This document shows positions 43,655 through 55,029 of a stretch of 64,000 nucleotides of DNA, one piece after another. How positions within the stretch are numbered: position 1 is the stretch's first letter; each line of letters starts with the position of its first letter. The notes beneath the pieces are model-generated. The model saw only the letters and a list, made by a program, of their open reading frames with translations, was not told the origin of the DNA and searched no databases. A program made the position numbers and the translations under genes. Source of the DNA: Sabethes cyaneus (Eukaryota; Arthropoda; Insecta; Diptera; Culicidae); assembly GCF_943734655.1 (NCBI RefSeq), contig NC_071354.1:9642001-9706000 (forward strand), written 5' to 3'.

Positions 43655-46600
43655 TCGTTCAATGCGCCGCCAACTGAGCTGACAGAGCCGGTAACGCTCT
43701 GTCGTTATGCACTACACTGCGAATGCTGATAGGAAGTGGGCCAGTTGGTAGTAGGCTGCGAATTTTGTTTTTAGCTGATTCAGTTTTTTTCTGAATTTCG
43801 GGTACGGTAGTATAAATATACTCAAGGTTGATTAGTTTCGGTCAATTTATTTGTTCGCACATTTGAAATATTTTCCATGCATTTTCCGTTGGCAGGTTAT
43901 GGTTCTCGTTCGTCTTCGAATTGATCGAGCAGGTGTTTCGTGGTGATTTACGCCGAGCAATATTGCGACGCTCTACTGCATTATGAGATTCAATGAGTAA
44001 TAATTGGACATGCTTAAAGAACCAGAAGGAACGTTGCTCGATATTATTTCCATTTGGTTTAATATGCTTTTCGACGCTTCTTTTCCACTATGCGGCGGAA
44101 AAGAAAATCATTCGGAAATTCGAACGATTGATGGTCGAGTGAAATGCTCCTCTCAAAATAAATTAAAACGCTTGCCGGGCGTCGAAGGCTGCTTTTAATC
44201 GATTGAGTCATTCGATTGGCGTGAAGCAAATGCGGTCAGTATTTCCGAACGGAATCGTGTTTGTTATAGATATAGATTGGAGTGCAAATCAAAGTTGGCG
44301 GAGCAATAAAGGCTGGAGAGATGTTGTGAAATCGCTTTGAAGTGATATTTTTACGAGTTTTCATAGCTTGCTTAGGGAGATGGCAACCGACTCGGCTTGA
44401 CCCTCAATTTAACGAAGATTTGTCAAGTCGGGTCTCGGTAGATATATTTTGCGCACTGTCAGCCAAATGCACAATGGATGTCGTACTTTGTCACTGAGAA
44501 ATGCATTTTATAATTAGCCTGGTAGCGAGCATGACCTACCTAGATGTTCAGCGCAATGTATTTTACTATGTTTTAAAGTAGAATTTCCACCATTTCAGCA
44601 AACATAATTGTCGCAAATTGAGCAGCCAGCCGACACTCGTCGCGTTTGTTCACACCTTCATTGATAGCGCGGCAAAGTCAGAGCTATGTCGAGCATGCAG
44701 TTAAATAGCTCGTAGAAGATTTACTAGAACAACACTTTGATTCACACAGCCTAGATGGTTAACCGAACGCGTGGCCAGTTTTGTCCCTATCGGTTGCCGC
44801 CGGTGGTATATTTAATTACCTAATAAAACTTACTATTTTACGACCCAAATCAACAAAGTCTCGCTGCAGTCATTTGACGTCTCTACCTCTGGCTGGCTTG
44901 AAACTGATACGCGAACGTTTGTTTGAAGATTTTAAATTTTGAAACACGGACTAAAAATAATTTCATTTCCGCTCGAATGGCCATAGCACGCACGGCTTGG
45001 ATTGTTTGTTGACGCTATTCGTGCGAAAGAAGCTTCCCTTCTGATGAATGAAGGAAAAATTTGCGCTTTTCCGGGCCCGTAAATATACATTGGTATAAGC
45101 AAACGCAGCCGCGTAGAGCGGCAGTGTCTACAAAAACAATGATGTCACGAATTCCGCATTCTCGGTACTCCGGATCGGATCATTAGCCAGCTAAAATTCA
45201 AGACAAGGTTAGTTTTGTCCAATCCTTTAATTTCTACACTGCAGCAGGTCTCATCGTATGATTGATCAACCACAAGACAACAAAAATCCGCCGACAGCGT
45301 GTAGGTCAAAGTCAGCCGTGTCTGTCAACGTAAATCAGCCGTCGTCATCTCTGGCACAGCCTGCTGCAATCGTACTGCTGCGAAAATGCTCTACTGAACA
45401 AATGTGCACCACCTCCTCCTGCGGCTGGCTGACAGGAAAGGTCTGGCGGTGCCAAAAGGAATGCCAGTCAGAGTAGGTAATCGTCAAGCTTACCGGACAG
45501 GTGAGCTGAGAGCTCGTGTGAGTTGATCGCGCGACCGGAAAATCTCGTCACACTTTTCCGAGCGTTGTCCTCCCACCTGGCAGCGGCAGTGGCAAAAGGG
45601 AAGGATGTGCAACTGATTGTTTTGACGTGACTGCGTCACTGGTGAATTTTCCTGGTTACCGGTGGTTTGACCCTACGTCCGATGCCGGAAGTGAACCGCC
45701 TACTTGAGACAAATTTTGAGATTTATAAAGATGCACTGGCGGGAGAATGTGCTAATGATTCAGACTTGATGCACATGAGTAGAGCATCTATTTTGGGTGG
45801 CTATCAGATATTTTCTGTTTTTTTCTTCTTCTGCTGATCGTCGCGTGCTCACGCTTTTCGTACTGAATCTGCATTCAGCTGGCAAATCATGCCGGGGACG
45901 TTGCGGAAAAGCCGAACGCAGTAGGATGACGATGATGTAAACAATTTTATGTGCCAACGTCGATCGTAAATCTCAATGAGACCGATGTTCCGCCGATGGT
46001 CGTCCCCCTCCGGACTACCCGTCACCACCGCTTGCTGCGATTTTCACCGGGGGGAAGAAATTTGTTAGGAATTTTCGTGCTGCAAGTGTGTATACAAAGT
46101 TCAATAGGACTTTTACCACTTGAATGAGGCACGATCGTGTGTCTTTTTTTGGGTTAAAATATGGGGTTTGTGGGGTTTTCAAAGAGGCGGAGGGGGTTGT
46201 CTTATGCGTGCTATCGCTTGTCCCCAGCGGCGGCCGCCTTGCCACTAGAAGACGATCGTATACCCGAGGCAAACCGGGTTGCACTTGGCACTCATGTATC
46301 ACTAGAGGGACAAGTTCGCGAGATTTTATCTAGCCATGCTATCGCCCTGAGCCCGCTATCTCTCTCAATACATTTATTTTTAATTCAAAAGATTCAATTT
46401 TTTGACTGCACCCTTTTCTATCGGCATAGAAAACTTGCGGGTAGAGGGTAATAAAGCAAAACCATTGTCTTCAAAGGCAGATGCGGACGGTCGTCGTTGT
46501 ATCGTTTTAACGCTGCTCTCGGATTGATTTATTGCACGGCACAGTGCGATTGCTTAATGCACTCACAGCGGAACATGATTTCCCGCTAATTAAGCTGGTA

Positions 46601-47050
46601 TTTTGGCTCTATTATATCAACAATTATGAATAATTAACGAGAATCTTAATACGAGACGTTATCTGTAATTACACATAAGTAAATGAATGTATACTTGATT
46701 CCACTTGAGGCGGGCAGACTTATTCTATTTTATTTTCTTCTCTTTTATTCAATTTGCAACTTTACCAGCAATAATTGTAGCCTCGATTAAAATTGCTACA
46801 ATATGCTCGATCGGTTCACTGGCCTCCTAGTCTTTTGCACTACCTACTATTTTGAAAAATATTGCTTTTCGTGTAAGTAAAAGAATTTTGCTTAAAGTTC
46901 ACTATAGTTTGTGCATGATAAACAACGCAAATTTCCATGGGAACGTGATGGGAAAATAAAATATGCGTTTTAAACTTTCCGTGCACCTATGATGAAAGTT
47001 AAACACGAATTTTAAGAATATTTGAATGAAAGAAACTATCTAAGCATTAC
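43655..47050. other. apparently unique non-coding DNA
   Basis: No TE signature or coding domain is recognised over 3.4 kb. Frames up to ~95 codons (44004-44198, 45258-45476, 46015-46451) have no recognisable motif, and they overlap on both strands. Sequence is less AT-rich than most of the window. It could be intronic or intergenic DNA of a host locus. Confidence 0.4.
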
Positions 47051-47059
47051 CAGGCGGAA

Positions 47060-47950
47060 GAATTTGGCCAAATATTGACGGGCGCATAATGAGTTGACCA
47101 CGATCCACGCGCCAGAAGGAGGACAAAGATCGCGAAAAGCTAGAACAACTATTTCGGGCTAGTGACACGCGCAAGTTTTACGAAAAGGTGAACTCGTAAG
47201 GGCTGCGCAGCAAAACCTGACAAACGAGCGCGTGCCTACAAACGAAAACTGCGTGCCGGCTCCCGATCTCGAAGAGACTCGGCGAGAAACTCATCAGCTG
47301 CTGAAGAATAATAGAGCCACCGGAAAGGACCGACTCCCGGCAAAACTCTACAAAACTTCTCTGGATAATTTCAAGGATTTGCAAGGAGGACAAACTACCG
47401 GAGGAGTGAATGAAAGGTGTAGTCTGTCCCATCTACAAAACGGGTGACCGGCTAAATTGCTGTTATTACCGCGGCACGACGTTGGCCAACGCCGCCTACA
47501 AACTGCTCTCCCAGATTTTGTTGCGTCATCATCCCCAGTGGCAAGAGAATTCATAGAGCAGTATCAGGCGGGTTTTATGGGGGCCCGTGTTACTAGGGAT
47601 CAAATTTTTACTCTCCGACAAATCCTCCAGAAATGTCGAGTGTACAACCTGCCCACGCATCATATTTTCGTGGATTTCAGAGCAGCATACGATACAGTTG
47701 AACGCGAATAGCTATGGCAGATAATGCACGAGTTCGGTTTTCCGGACAAATTGGCGTGGCTAATCAAAGCTACCTTGGAGCGAATGATGTGCTACGTGCG
47801 CGTTTCGGGGATGCTCTCGAGTCCTTTCGAATCGCGCAGAGGGTTGCAGCTAGGGGATGGACTATCGCCCTGTATGTTATTAAATATCGCTATTGACGAT
47901 GTGATTTTGTTAGCGGACATCGAAACGTGTCATCTATTAACTTGACACAG
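47060..47950 (+). pseudogene. non-LTR reverse transcriptase remnant, best-preserved copy
   Basis: In changing frames: KRLGEKLISC and KDRLPAKLYKTSLDNFKDL; VVCPIYKTGDRLNCCYYRGT; AAYKLLSQILLRHHP; QYQAGFMGARVTRDQIFTLR; HHIFVDFRAAYDTVERE (palm motif); LWQ..HEFGFPDKLAWLIKATL; MCYVRVSGMLSSPFESRRGL; LGDGLSPCMLLNIAIDDVIL. A stop follows VERE at 47709 and the copy ends before the YADD box. This gives the clearest view of the RT family found in pieces elsewhere in the window. Confidence 0.82.
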
Positions 47951-47971
47951 TAACTTAACTTATGGAAGACA

Positions 47972-49435
47972 TCCCAAGCAACCAAAAGTTCGAATTTTAC
48001 TTAAAAAACGAACTAAGAAGTTCACATTTGGTTCACTATTAGTTCCAGGGAACTTTATGGCACTTAGTTTAGAACTATACTGCCCATAAATGCATAACAG
48101 TCCCATCTGACTTTTCACTACTTTTGAGATAAACCTGGGAATCATCTTTAATTTAACTGTTCTTTCAATATTTCAAACAAAAAAGTTATGTTTGTTCCCA
48201 AGATGTTGAAAAAAATATCAAACTATGTCAGTCCCATATGACAAATAAACGCATAACAGTCACAGTAGTGAAAATATATCAATAAGCATCCGTTTTTTGG
48301 AAATGCCTGGACCGATTCGACTGCAGCAACTACCAAACGGAAGATTTTATGGCCTAGAAGAACACTATTGCGGAGAATTTGGATCGGATGTACGATTCCG
48401 AAGTTACAGTGGGAACTAGCTCCGGAATATATGGAACTTGAACATAGAAGCACCTTGAATCACAACATGATGGGTTTGTTTGTTGTGACACCTATAAATA
48501 CACGGATTTGCAAATCTAAACTATTGGTAGTCGTATAAAGTGTTCAAGCCGTCATTGGCCACATCTAAACATGTCCGTGAATGTTCCAGATACCTCTACG
48601 GAGATCAGTTTCAGAACTTAACTAAAATACAACATGTGACATCTCTAAGTCGGTACTCGAAATTGCAAAACTAGTTTGAAATAGTTCATTTAATGTCACA
48701 TATAGTGTCCAGGATCACATTGGTCATACTCGGACATGTTCTGGGAGTGTTCCGGACACACAGGAAAGCGACCAGCTTCTGAGTCAAACAAACCCCATCA
48801 TGCGACCTCACTATAAACTCAAGATAACAAATTACAATAAAAAGAAGAAAAGGCCAGGAAGAGATTTGAGTCAAAAACCGACATTTTGAACAATTGAATT
48901 GAACGAGTACGTGAATTATCATAACAACGACACGTGGTCTTGAAAATACTGCCGAGTCCCGAGTTACCGACAACGCAAGGATCAAGGCATGCTGTGACTG
49001 TTATGCGTTTATTCTTGCTTATTCAAGCACAAATAAACGCATATCAGTAACTTCGGCAGTTTTTTTTAAGTTTTGGAACAAATTTTAGGTCATTTGTGAA
49101 CAAATTACTTGTAAAAGTATTCCGTTATGTACATTCAAGTGATTTTATGACGATTTGGACGATTTGTTTCCAAAATCGATTCAATATTAAAGAAAAATTG
49201 TCGTGGCTTCAACAGCGTTTTTCGTAGTTGAACGTTTTTGCAGATGTGACTGTCTTCCATTTATGGGCAGTATACGTGTAAACCGAACTTAAGTACCACT
49301 AAATATTTATTAGATGAATCAGCGTAAAATAAGTTAGATGAATCAGCGCAAAAATAAATCTAATGAAACTTAATTATTTACTTGAGTGTAACTGAAACCA
49401 CTTGCATAGGAAGAATATCGTCAAACGAACGATAA
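47972..49435. repeat. possible CCCAAG-type repeat split by a TA-flanked element
   Basis: It starts CCCAAGCAACCAAAAGTTCG, resembling the CCCAAGTAAC ends of the miniature family in this window. The sequence continues after 49274 with cgtgtaaaccgaacttaag. The right end is unclear (aaccacttgcatagg near 49410 is a poor match to GTTACTTGGG). Confidence 0.35.
48078..49272. mobile_element. TA-flanked element, TACTGCCCATAAATG ends
   Basis: The left end TACTGCCCATAAATGCATAA and the inverted right end TACTGCCCATAAATGGAAGA match for the first 15 bases. TA flanks both sides. Internal short repeats of aaataaacgcataacagtca occur on both strands (48240, 49010-49040). No transposase domain was seen in ~1.2 kb. 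Tc1/mariner-type by target only. Confidence 0.65.
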
Positions 49436-50109
49436 GAGACAAGGAAATGAGTCGTTTAACCCTCTAGTTCCCAACCCTGCCAATTGGGGACTTCAGGTAA
49501 ATCGTTATAAATCTACTATGCTTATTCGTTTTATGTTGATATCCACCCATACCTTCTCATTATAGTCTAATCTAACTATTCGAGTGGTTTGTTTGTTTTA
49601 TTACGTTAATTTGAAACAGATATTTCGTGCGAAACTTGAAAAATGCCAGAAAACTGAGAAAAAAATTATTTTGCTCTGCAGAGTGAAATTCAAATTGTTG
49701 TAAATTGCTTATTTCTTGGAATAAATGAACAAAAAAATTATTGGTGAGTAGCTGATAAGTTGTACTTCATGATAAAAAAGGAAATTTGCGATAAAAAGTT
49801 TAGGAACTGGTCGATTTTTATCAAGGAACTGACCCCGCCAATTGGCGGGCGGTTGGGCATTAACGTCAACTTTTTTTGGTAATTTGACAACGTGTTGTTT
49901 TCGTTGTATTTATTGATTTTTTTCGAGTTTAAGCTAAAAATTATTGTTATAAGCCTTGTTAGCTTCTTTTATATGCCTTGAAAAATATACAAACATGCAG
50001 TGGCATTAACGACAAAATCTTGATAAGCAAGACAATATTATTCAAAATGGGATCTATCATAGACCATTTAAAAACCGCAAATTTAAATCTATACCGCTTA
50101 ATAAGTTTG

Positions 50110-50580
50110 TGTTAATGAACAAATTGAATGAATTACCAGTTGATAAAAGATTATAGTGAACAAATGTGTACTACAAAAATGAAAAACCCAATTTATCAAA
50201 CAAATCACATAAATGAGGATTTAAGTTTCATGTTCTATCAGACTCTAAAGGTTTTTCAATGGTTACAGTTTCAAAGCATATTATGGTGTAGGCAATCCTG
50301 ACTTGGGAGCAGCTACTATGTTGTTCGCCTTTCTAAAATTTTAGCGGATTTTAAAAATCACATTTTTCGATTATCATTATACGACATTACCATTGATTTT
50401 ATAACTCCACTTGAGAGGAACGAGAGGAATATACGACTGGGAACTATTCGGAGTAATAGAATCCCCAAAAGCAAACTGCTTACTGCTGATAAGGACATCA
50501 ATAGGCAAGATCGTGGTGATTCTGCTGAATTCATTGCCAAATTTGAAAATACACCTGTTTCTGTGTCTGTTTGGAAAGAT
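50110..50580 (+). pseudogene. piggyBac transposase remnant
   Basis: Colinear pieces in shifting frames: LPVDKRL, then QMCTTKMKNPIYQTN, GFKFHVLSDSKGFSMVTVSK, NPDLGAATMLFAFLKF, a degraded FFDYHYTTLPLIL (normally FFDNYYTS.PLL, with the catalytic-region Asp), and an open RLGTIRSNRIPKSKLLTADK, DRGDSAEFIA, SVSVWKDS. This is the central and late part of the piggyBac DDE domain. Frameshifts and stops are frequent, and it ends where RT sequence begins. Confidence 0.78.
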
Positions 50581-50589
50581 TCGCTTCCC

Positions 50590-50745
50590 ACGGGCAATGA
50601 CTATAGACAACGATGAACTGGAAGTGGTTGATGAGTCCATATATTTGGGATCTCTGGTCACCGCCGACAATATTACGGGTAAGGAGATTCAATGATGCAT
50701 TCAAGCTGGAAGTCAAGTCTAGTTTTCCTCCGCAAGACGCTTCCA
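50590..50745 (+). pseudogene. short RT fragment inside the piggyBac element
   Basis: TIDNDELEVVDESIYLGSLV followed by TADNITGKEIQ, then in another frame NDAFKLEVKSS. It is the segment just before the RT C-terminus in the recurring non-LTR family. Confidence 0.7.
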
Positions 50746-50747
50746 TT

Positions 50748-51317
50748 GCAAAATTCACTAAAATGGCCGTAACTTTTTTATCTTTCAATATTTTTTCACC
50801 AAATTTGGGATTTTTTCCGGAAAAATTTTCTATTTTCATAATATCTATAGATAATAACAATATGTCATATGGTCCCGGAGTTATTTCGGAGTTCCTCGGG
50901 CGACAGTGACATGGCTTTTTGAGATAAAGTTGCCAAATATTTAAAACTTGTTTGAAATCTGTTGATTTTTGTAAACATACATAAACAAACATATGTAAAC
51001 AAACAAACAACAAACATCGACTGTGGACATATCAGTTACTTTGCCGCAGTTATGAGCCATGGTGCGCGCCATCCGAATCCGGGGGGACATTATAAATCCG
51101 GAAGCGGTTCCCATAAAGGTACATTTCAGTATCAGTAAAGTATGTCGTGTCGCATATCAAAAAACATCAGCACTCGACAAAATAGCGATTGGCGAACATC
51201 TCATGTCTCACAGAGGCCGTATGACCGATTCCGGGCCCGGGGAGGGTTTCTTTTCTGATTCAAGCACGGAACGGATTTCGAAAGAACTTGTCCGGGACCT
51301 GGAATCGGCCATATGGT
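50748..51317. repeat. half copy of the TTAA palindrome
   Basis: GCAAAATTCACTAAAATGGC onward follows the left arm of 31757-32788 to the loop (gtcccggacctggaatcggccatatgg region) and stops without the second arm. A ~30-base aaacaaac expansion is inserted near 50975-51012. A single-armed copy shows that a non-palindromic form of this family exists. Confidence 0.75.
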
Positions 51318-51596
51318 CAAAAATTTCAGTTGAAGCTCATTATAACTAGTTCCATAAATACTAGCACTGTTAAAAATGTTCTGAAATCGATGTCCCGAAT
51401 TAAATCGAGAAATTTGATTTTGCAACTTTTTTGCGCCCAGGTGCCCAACCCCGCCAATTGGCGGGTTACGAATTTTTATAAATAATCAAACTATTCCTGA
51501 ACTTAGTAATTAGAGAATATGTTTTCCATTATCCTGGCCACGAAATGAGCATTTTAAAAATTTTTCAAGCAAATAAAAAATTTGGGCACTAGAGGG

Positions 51597-52560
51597 TTAA
51601 CTTCATATAGGTCGAACCGTTCCCAACATGCTCTAGAACAGTGTCTCGACTTGATAAGAATCTTTCCATTGCGTATTTGGGCATTCTCCCTGAAGTTTGC
51701 GAAAACTGCAAAGCCACAATCCATAAAACTTCTTATCCGTTCAATTATGTTCCTCTTCAGCTAATCTGCAAAATGGAACAATGTTTATATTTTCACTTTC
51801 GAACAACAAACAATCATGGATGTTTCCATAGTAACTCCGTCAGGGCGAACTCGACGCTACTGCGATGAATGACAAAAGATTGTGCCCACTTGTGCCCAAT
51901 CCAGCTTTCCACGAGCGATAATGGCGGATAGTGAGCACAAGTGGGCACAATCTTTTGACATTCATTGGAGGAGCGTTGAGTTCGCCCTGACGGAGTTACT
52001 ATGGATACATTCATGATTGTTTGTTGCTCGAATGTAAAAATGTAAACATTGTTCAATTTTGCAGATCAGCTGAAGTGAAACATTACTAAACGGATTCAAA
52101 CTTTTATAGTGGTTTGCGGCCATAATTTGCTGAAAGCACTGGCTCAGAATACTTTTTCACAATCGTGCGAATTAAACATTCGAAACATTACACATTAACG
52201 CAAACATTAACTTCATGTTGGTCGAGCCGTTGTCAAGTTTGCTCTCGAACAGCGTCTCGACCTGATAAGAAACTTTCCGTTGCGTATTTGGACATTCTCC
52301 CTGAAATTTGCGAAAACTGGAAAGCAACAATCCATAAAACTTGTTGTCCATTCAATCATGTTCCTCTTTAGCCTAGTCTTTAGCTGATCTGCAAAATTGA
52401 ACAATGTTTACATTTTTACATTCGAACAACAAACAATCATGAATGTATCCATAGTAACTCCGTCAGGGCGAACTCAACGCTCCTCCAATGAATGTCAAAA
52501 GATTGTGCCCACTTGTGCTCAATATCCGCCATTATCGCTCGTGGAAAGCTAGATAAAATA
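51597..52560. repeat. mixed direct and inverted repeat block
   Basis: Unit 51597-51905 (TTAACTTCATATAGG...) is repeated directly at 52203-52560 (TTAACTTCATGTTGG...). Between them, 51906-52070 is an inverted copy of the unit's second half, so ATAGTAACTCCGTCAGGGCG appears on both strands. Shared words include CACAAGTGGGCACAATCTTT. No coding. The piggyBac element inserted at the TTAA that begins the first unit. Confidence 0.8.
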
Positions 52561-52793
52561 GCACACTTGGTTCGCCGTCTGCTCATTTATCGCACGATCG
52601 CACTGACGGACGGTCATTATTTTGATAAAACTAATCCATTTCTACTTTACAGTGATTTGGTATTTCCTATCACTCCTGTATTAGCGGGCAACCATCATCC
52701 TAGAGTCTAAAGGGCCGAATAGCGACATACATCTATATATTGGCAACAGTAATTATAGTAATGATTTTTAAGGAGTGCTATCAGCTCAAACAT

Positions 52794-52816
52794 AGTTCTT
52801 TTCAGGGCCACCAAAC
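52794..52816 (+). other. histone-type 3' stem-loop-like sequence
   Basis: AGTTCTTTTCAGGGCCACCA resembles the replication-dependent histone mRNA stem-loop (GGYYCTTTTCAGRRCC then ACCA); five of six stem pairs form if G-U pairs are allowed. No histone frame lies upstream. The following DNA is shared with 16365-16440. It is probably a relic. Confidence 0.3.
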
Positions 52817-53389
52817 AATTTCAAACGTTTTTTTTTCAAATCCACCTTTGATTCAATGAAGAATTAAATCAGAATATTTCGCTCTTCTTTTACAAATAAA
52901 CACTCAAACAATGATACTCACAGATACTCGAATATGCATATGCCATAAATGCACTAGTCTTTGGCATTAGTCTTTGATCTAATGATCAGACATAAAGTTA
53001 TACTTCATCGATTAAAACATGTTATCAATGTAATGAGTATTATATGACACAGTCCTACGTCACCCTTTTGTACAACCCTTAGGGCTGTATACCTTATAGT
53101 TTTTCAATTTTAGAGAAACTGACAGCGATAAAAATACAGTGCAAACAATACACTCTAAACTACTTCTACCCAAATTTTCAACTGAAAATACCCAATGGGT
53201 AATTTTCTACAGCGTTTCTGCCATGGTTCAATTCGAAAATTCATATCTCACGAACCAACGTTGTTTGGCTGGTTGTTTGGACTGAACAGTCTTTAATGAA
53301 CATGTTGATAAATTTTTTTAGCATATTTGCCGCTGAATTACTGATAAATCTAGAGGTAGTCCGTCTTCTGTTGCTTTCCAGAAAAAAGC

Positions 53390-53965
53390 AAAAAAGCAGA
53401 AACGAGACAGAAAAAGCAGGGGTAGAAAAAGAGGAAGAACGGCAGAAAAAAAGTAAAATGAAAGAAAAAAAGAAAGAACCACAAAGGAAATGAAGATAAA
53501 ATAGCCAGAAACAGAGAAAAAACGGGATCGAAAAGAGAGACCATGGGACCAAGAAAATAGAAAAAACTAGAACAGAAAAAGAGGAAAAAACGGGACAGAA
53601 AAAAAAGAGAGAAAAAATGAAAATAAAAGACAAAACGGAAAGAATGGAAAAGAAAAACAGAACACGACAGAAAGGGAGAAAAACTAAGACATCCAACGAA
53701 ACATGGGATAGAAATAGAAGAAAAAAGACGAAAAACGGAGCAGAAAAAATTCAGGACTCAGACAAAGGGCGAAAAATGGGTCAGCAAAGTAAGAAAAAAT
53801 AAATAGAGAAAGAGGAAATAGTGAGTAGAAAAAAGGAAAAAATATGAGAGAAAAAAAGGGCAAACGAGACATGGAATAAAAGCAGAAGGAACTGAGAAAA
53901 GAAAGCAAGAGAAACCAAGAGGGAAAAAGGAATAGCGACAGAGAGAAAGAAGAAACCCCATGGCA
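53390..53965. repeat. purine-rich GAAAAAG tract
   Basis: Nearly 600 bases in which the plus strand is overwhelmingly A and G, built of GAAAAAG, GGAAAAAA and ACAGAAAAAGAGG words. The Phe/Leu/Ser-rich frames on the minus strand look like membrane proteins only because of this composition. Confidence 0.75.
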
Positions 53966-54174
53966 CAGTAGTCCAAAAGGAAGAAAAGTGAGACCTTTTT
54001 GCTAGTGTCTTTTGCTTTTATTTTATCACTTATAGTCTTCAGCACTTTCCTTCTTATAAATATCCCCCTTAATCTAAAACTGCCAAAAGTTAGTCATTGC
54101 TTACTATAGTGAAAATAAAAAAATAACTTTGCTGTATTAGGAAATATAGACATAGTTTCTTCGGCAAAGTTGTA

Positions 54175-54915
54175 AATAATATAAAAACAAGCAACTTTGC
54201 TGAAGAAATAAAAGTTCTATCTTTATCGAGTGTTGAGCTATTATAGGACTCAACAAAGTAATCGCTTATTTAAGCTTTACTTCTCCTTAACTACACTTCA
54301 CAAAAGCGACAACTTTGAAAGGAAAGGTCCTAGAGATTTGCAATCTTCTGTAAAAACGTGTATTTTGAGTCCTTCAATAATCGCCTAGAACCATATGTTC
54401 TTGTAAAATGCAACCAACATAAGCTAAGTATGAAACACTAATTTCTGAAGAATTTCTAAAGAAAATGCTCTATAGCTCTGCCCTCTGCCCTTGTTTGCCT
54501 TTATATTTTCCATAACTTTGTCGAAGAAACCATGGGTCTATCAACTAACACACAAGAATGGACGTGTATCGAGCCTATAGCGAACGTGAAACACATAAAA
54601 CGTATGCTTGCCGTACTCTCATTTGGGTGGTTGAAGACAAGCGGAACCCATACAAGTTTATAGTACTCGACTTAAGTTTTAAGATGAAGTGCTGATTTCA
54701 TAAATCTGCTTGCCCCATTTTACCCCACGGGCTCGTGAAGCTATGGAAATTTATAGCTTGAGTATGCGATAACTTAGCAAGTAAAGGTCCAAAACCAATT
54801 TTTAAATAATTTTTAAAGAATATGCCCCATAGCTCAACACTCGATAAAGATAGAAATTTTGTTTCTTCAGCAAAGTTGTTTGTTTTTACATTATTTACAA
54901 CATTCGATAAAGCGT
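54175..54915. repeat. small foldback repeat
   Basis: CAACTTTGCTGAAGAAATAA followed by TCTATCTTTATCGAGTGTTGAG (split here at 54200-54243) is inverted at 54836-54890. Arms are about 75-100 bases and the centre ~590 bases. Ends and target were not resolved. Confidence 0.55.
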
Positions 54916-55029
54916 TCCTATCAAATATTTGTGGAGAAAACAAGATATCCGGACCAACATGTCCAACCGGAAAACAAATATTGCCTATATTTAGGATGAT
55001 GTCCTCACTTGAACTAGTTTATGGATAAA

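Larger units (their letters stand above)
49460..51596 (+). mobile_element. piggyBac element, degenerate
   Basis: TTAA at 49456-49459 and 51597-51600. The ends CCCTCTAGTTCCCAACCC and, inverted, CCCTCTAGTGCCCAAATT are piggyBac-like. The word ccgccaattggcggg occurs near both ends (49850, 51445). Transposase remains lie at 50110-50580. A piece of an RT (50590-50745) and a half copy of the TTAA palindrome (50748-51317) have replaced the rest. Confidence 0.85.

Noticed and set aside
53241..54045. Hydrophobic minus-strand frames resembling membrane proteins
   Set aside because: They arise from the purine-rich tract on the opposite strand; several overlapping frames look alike.
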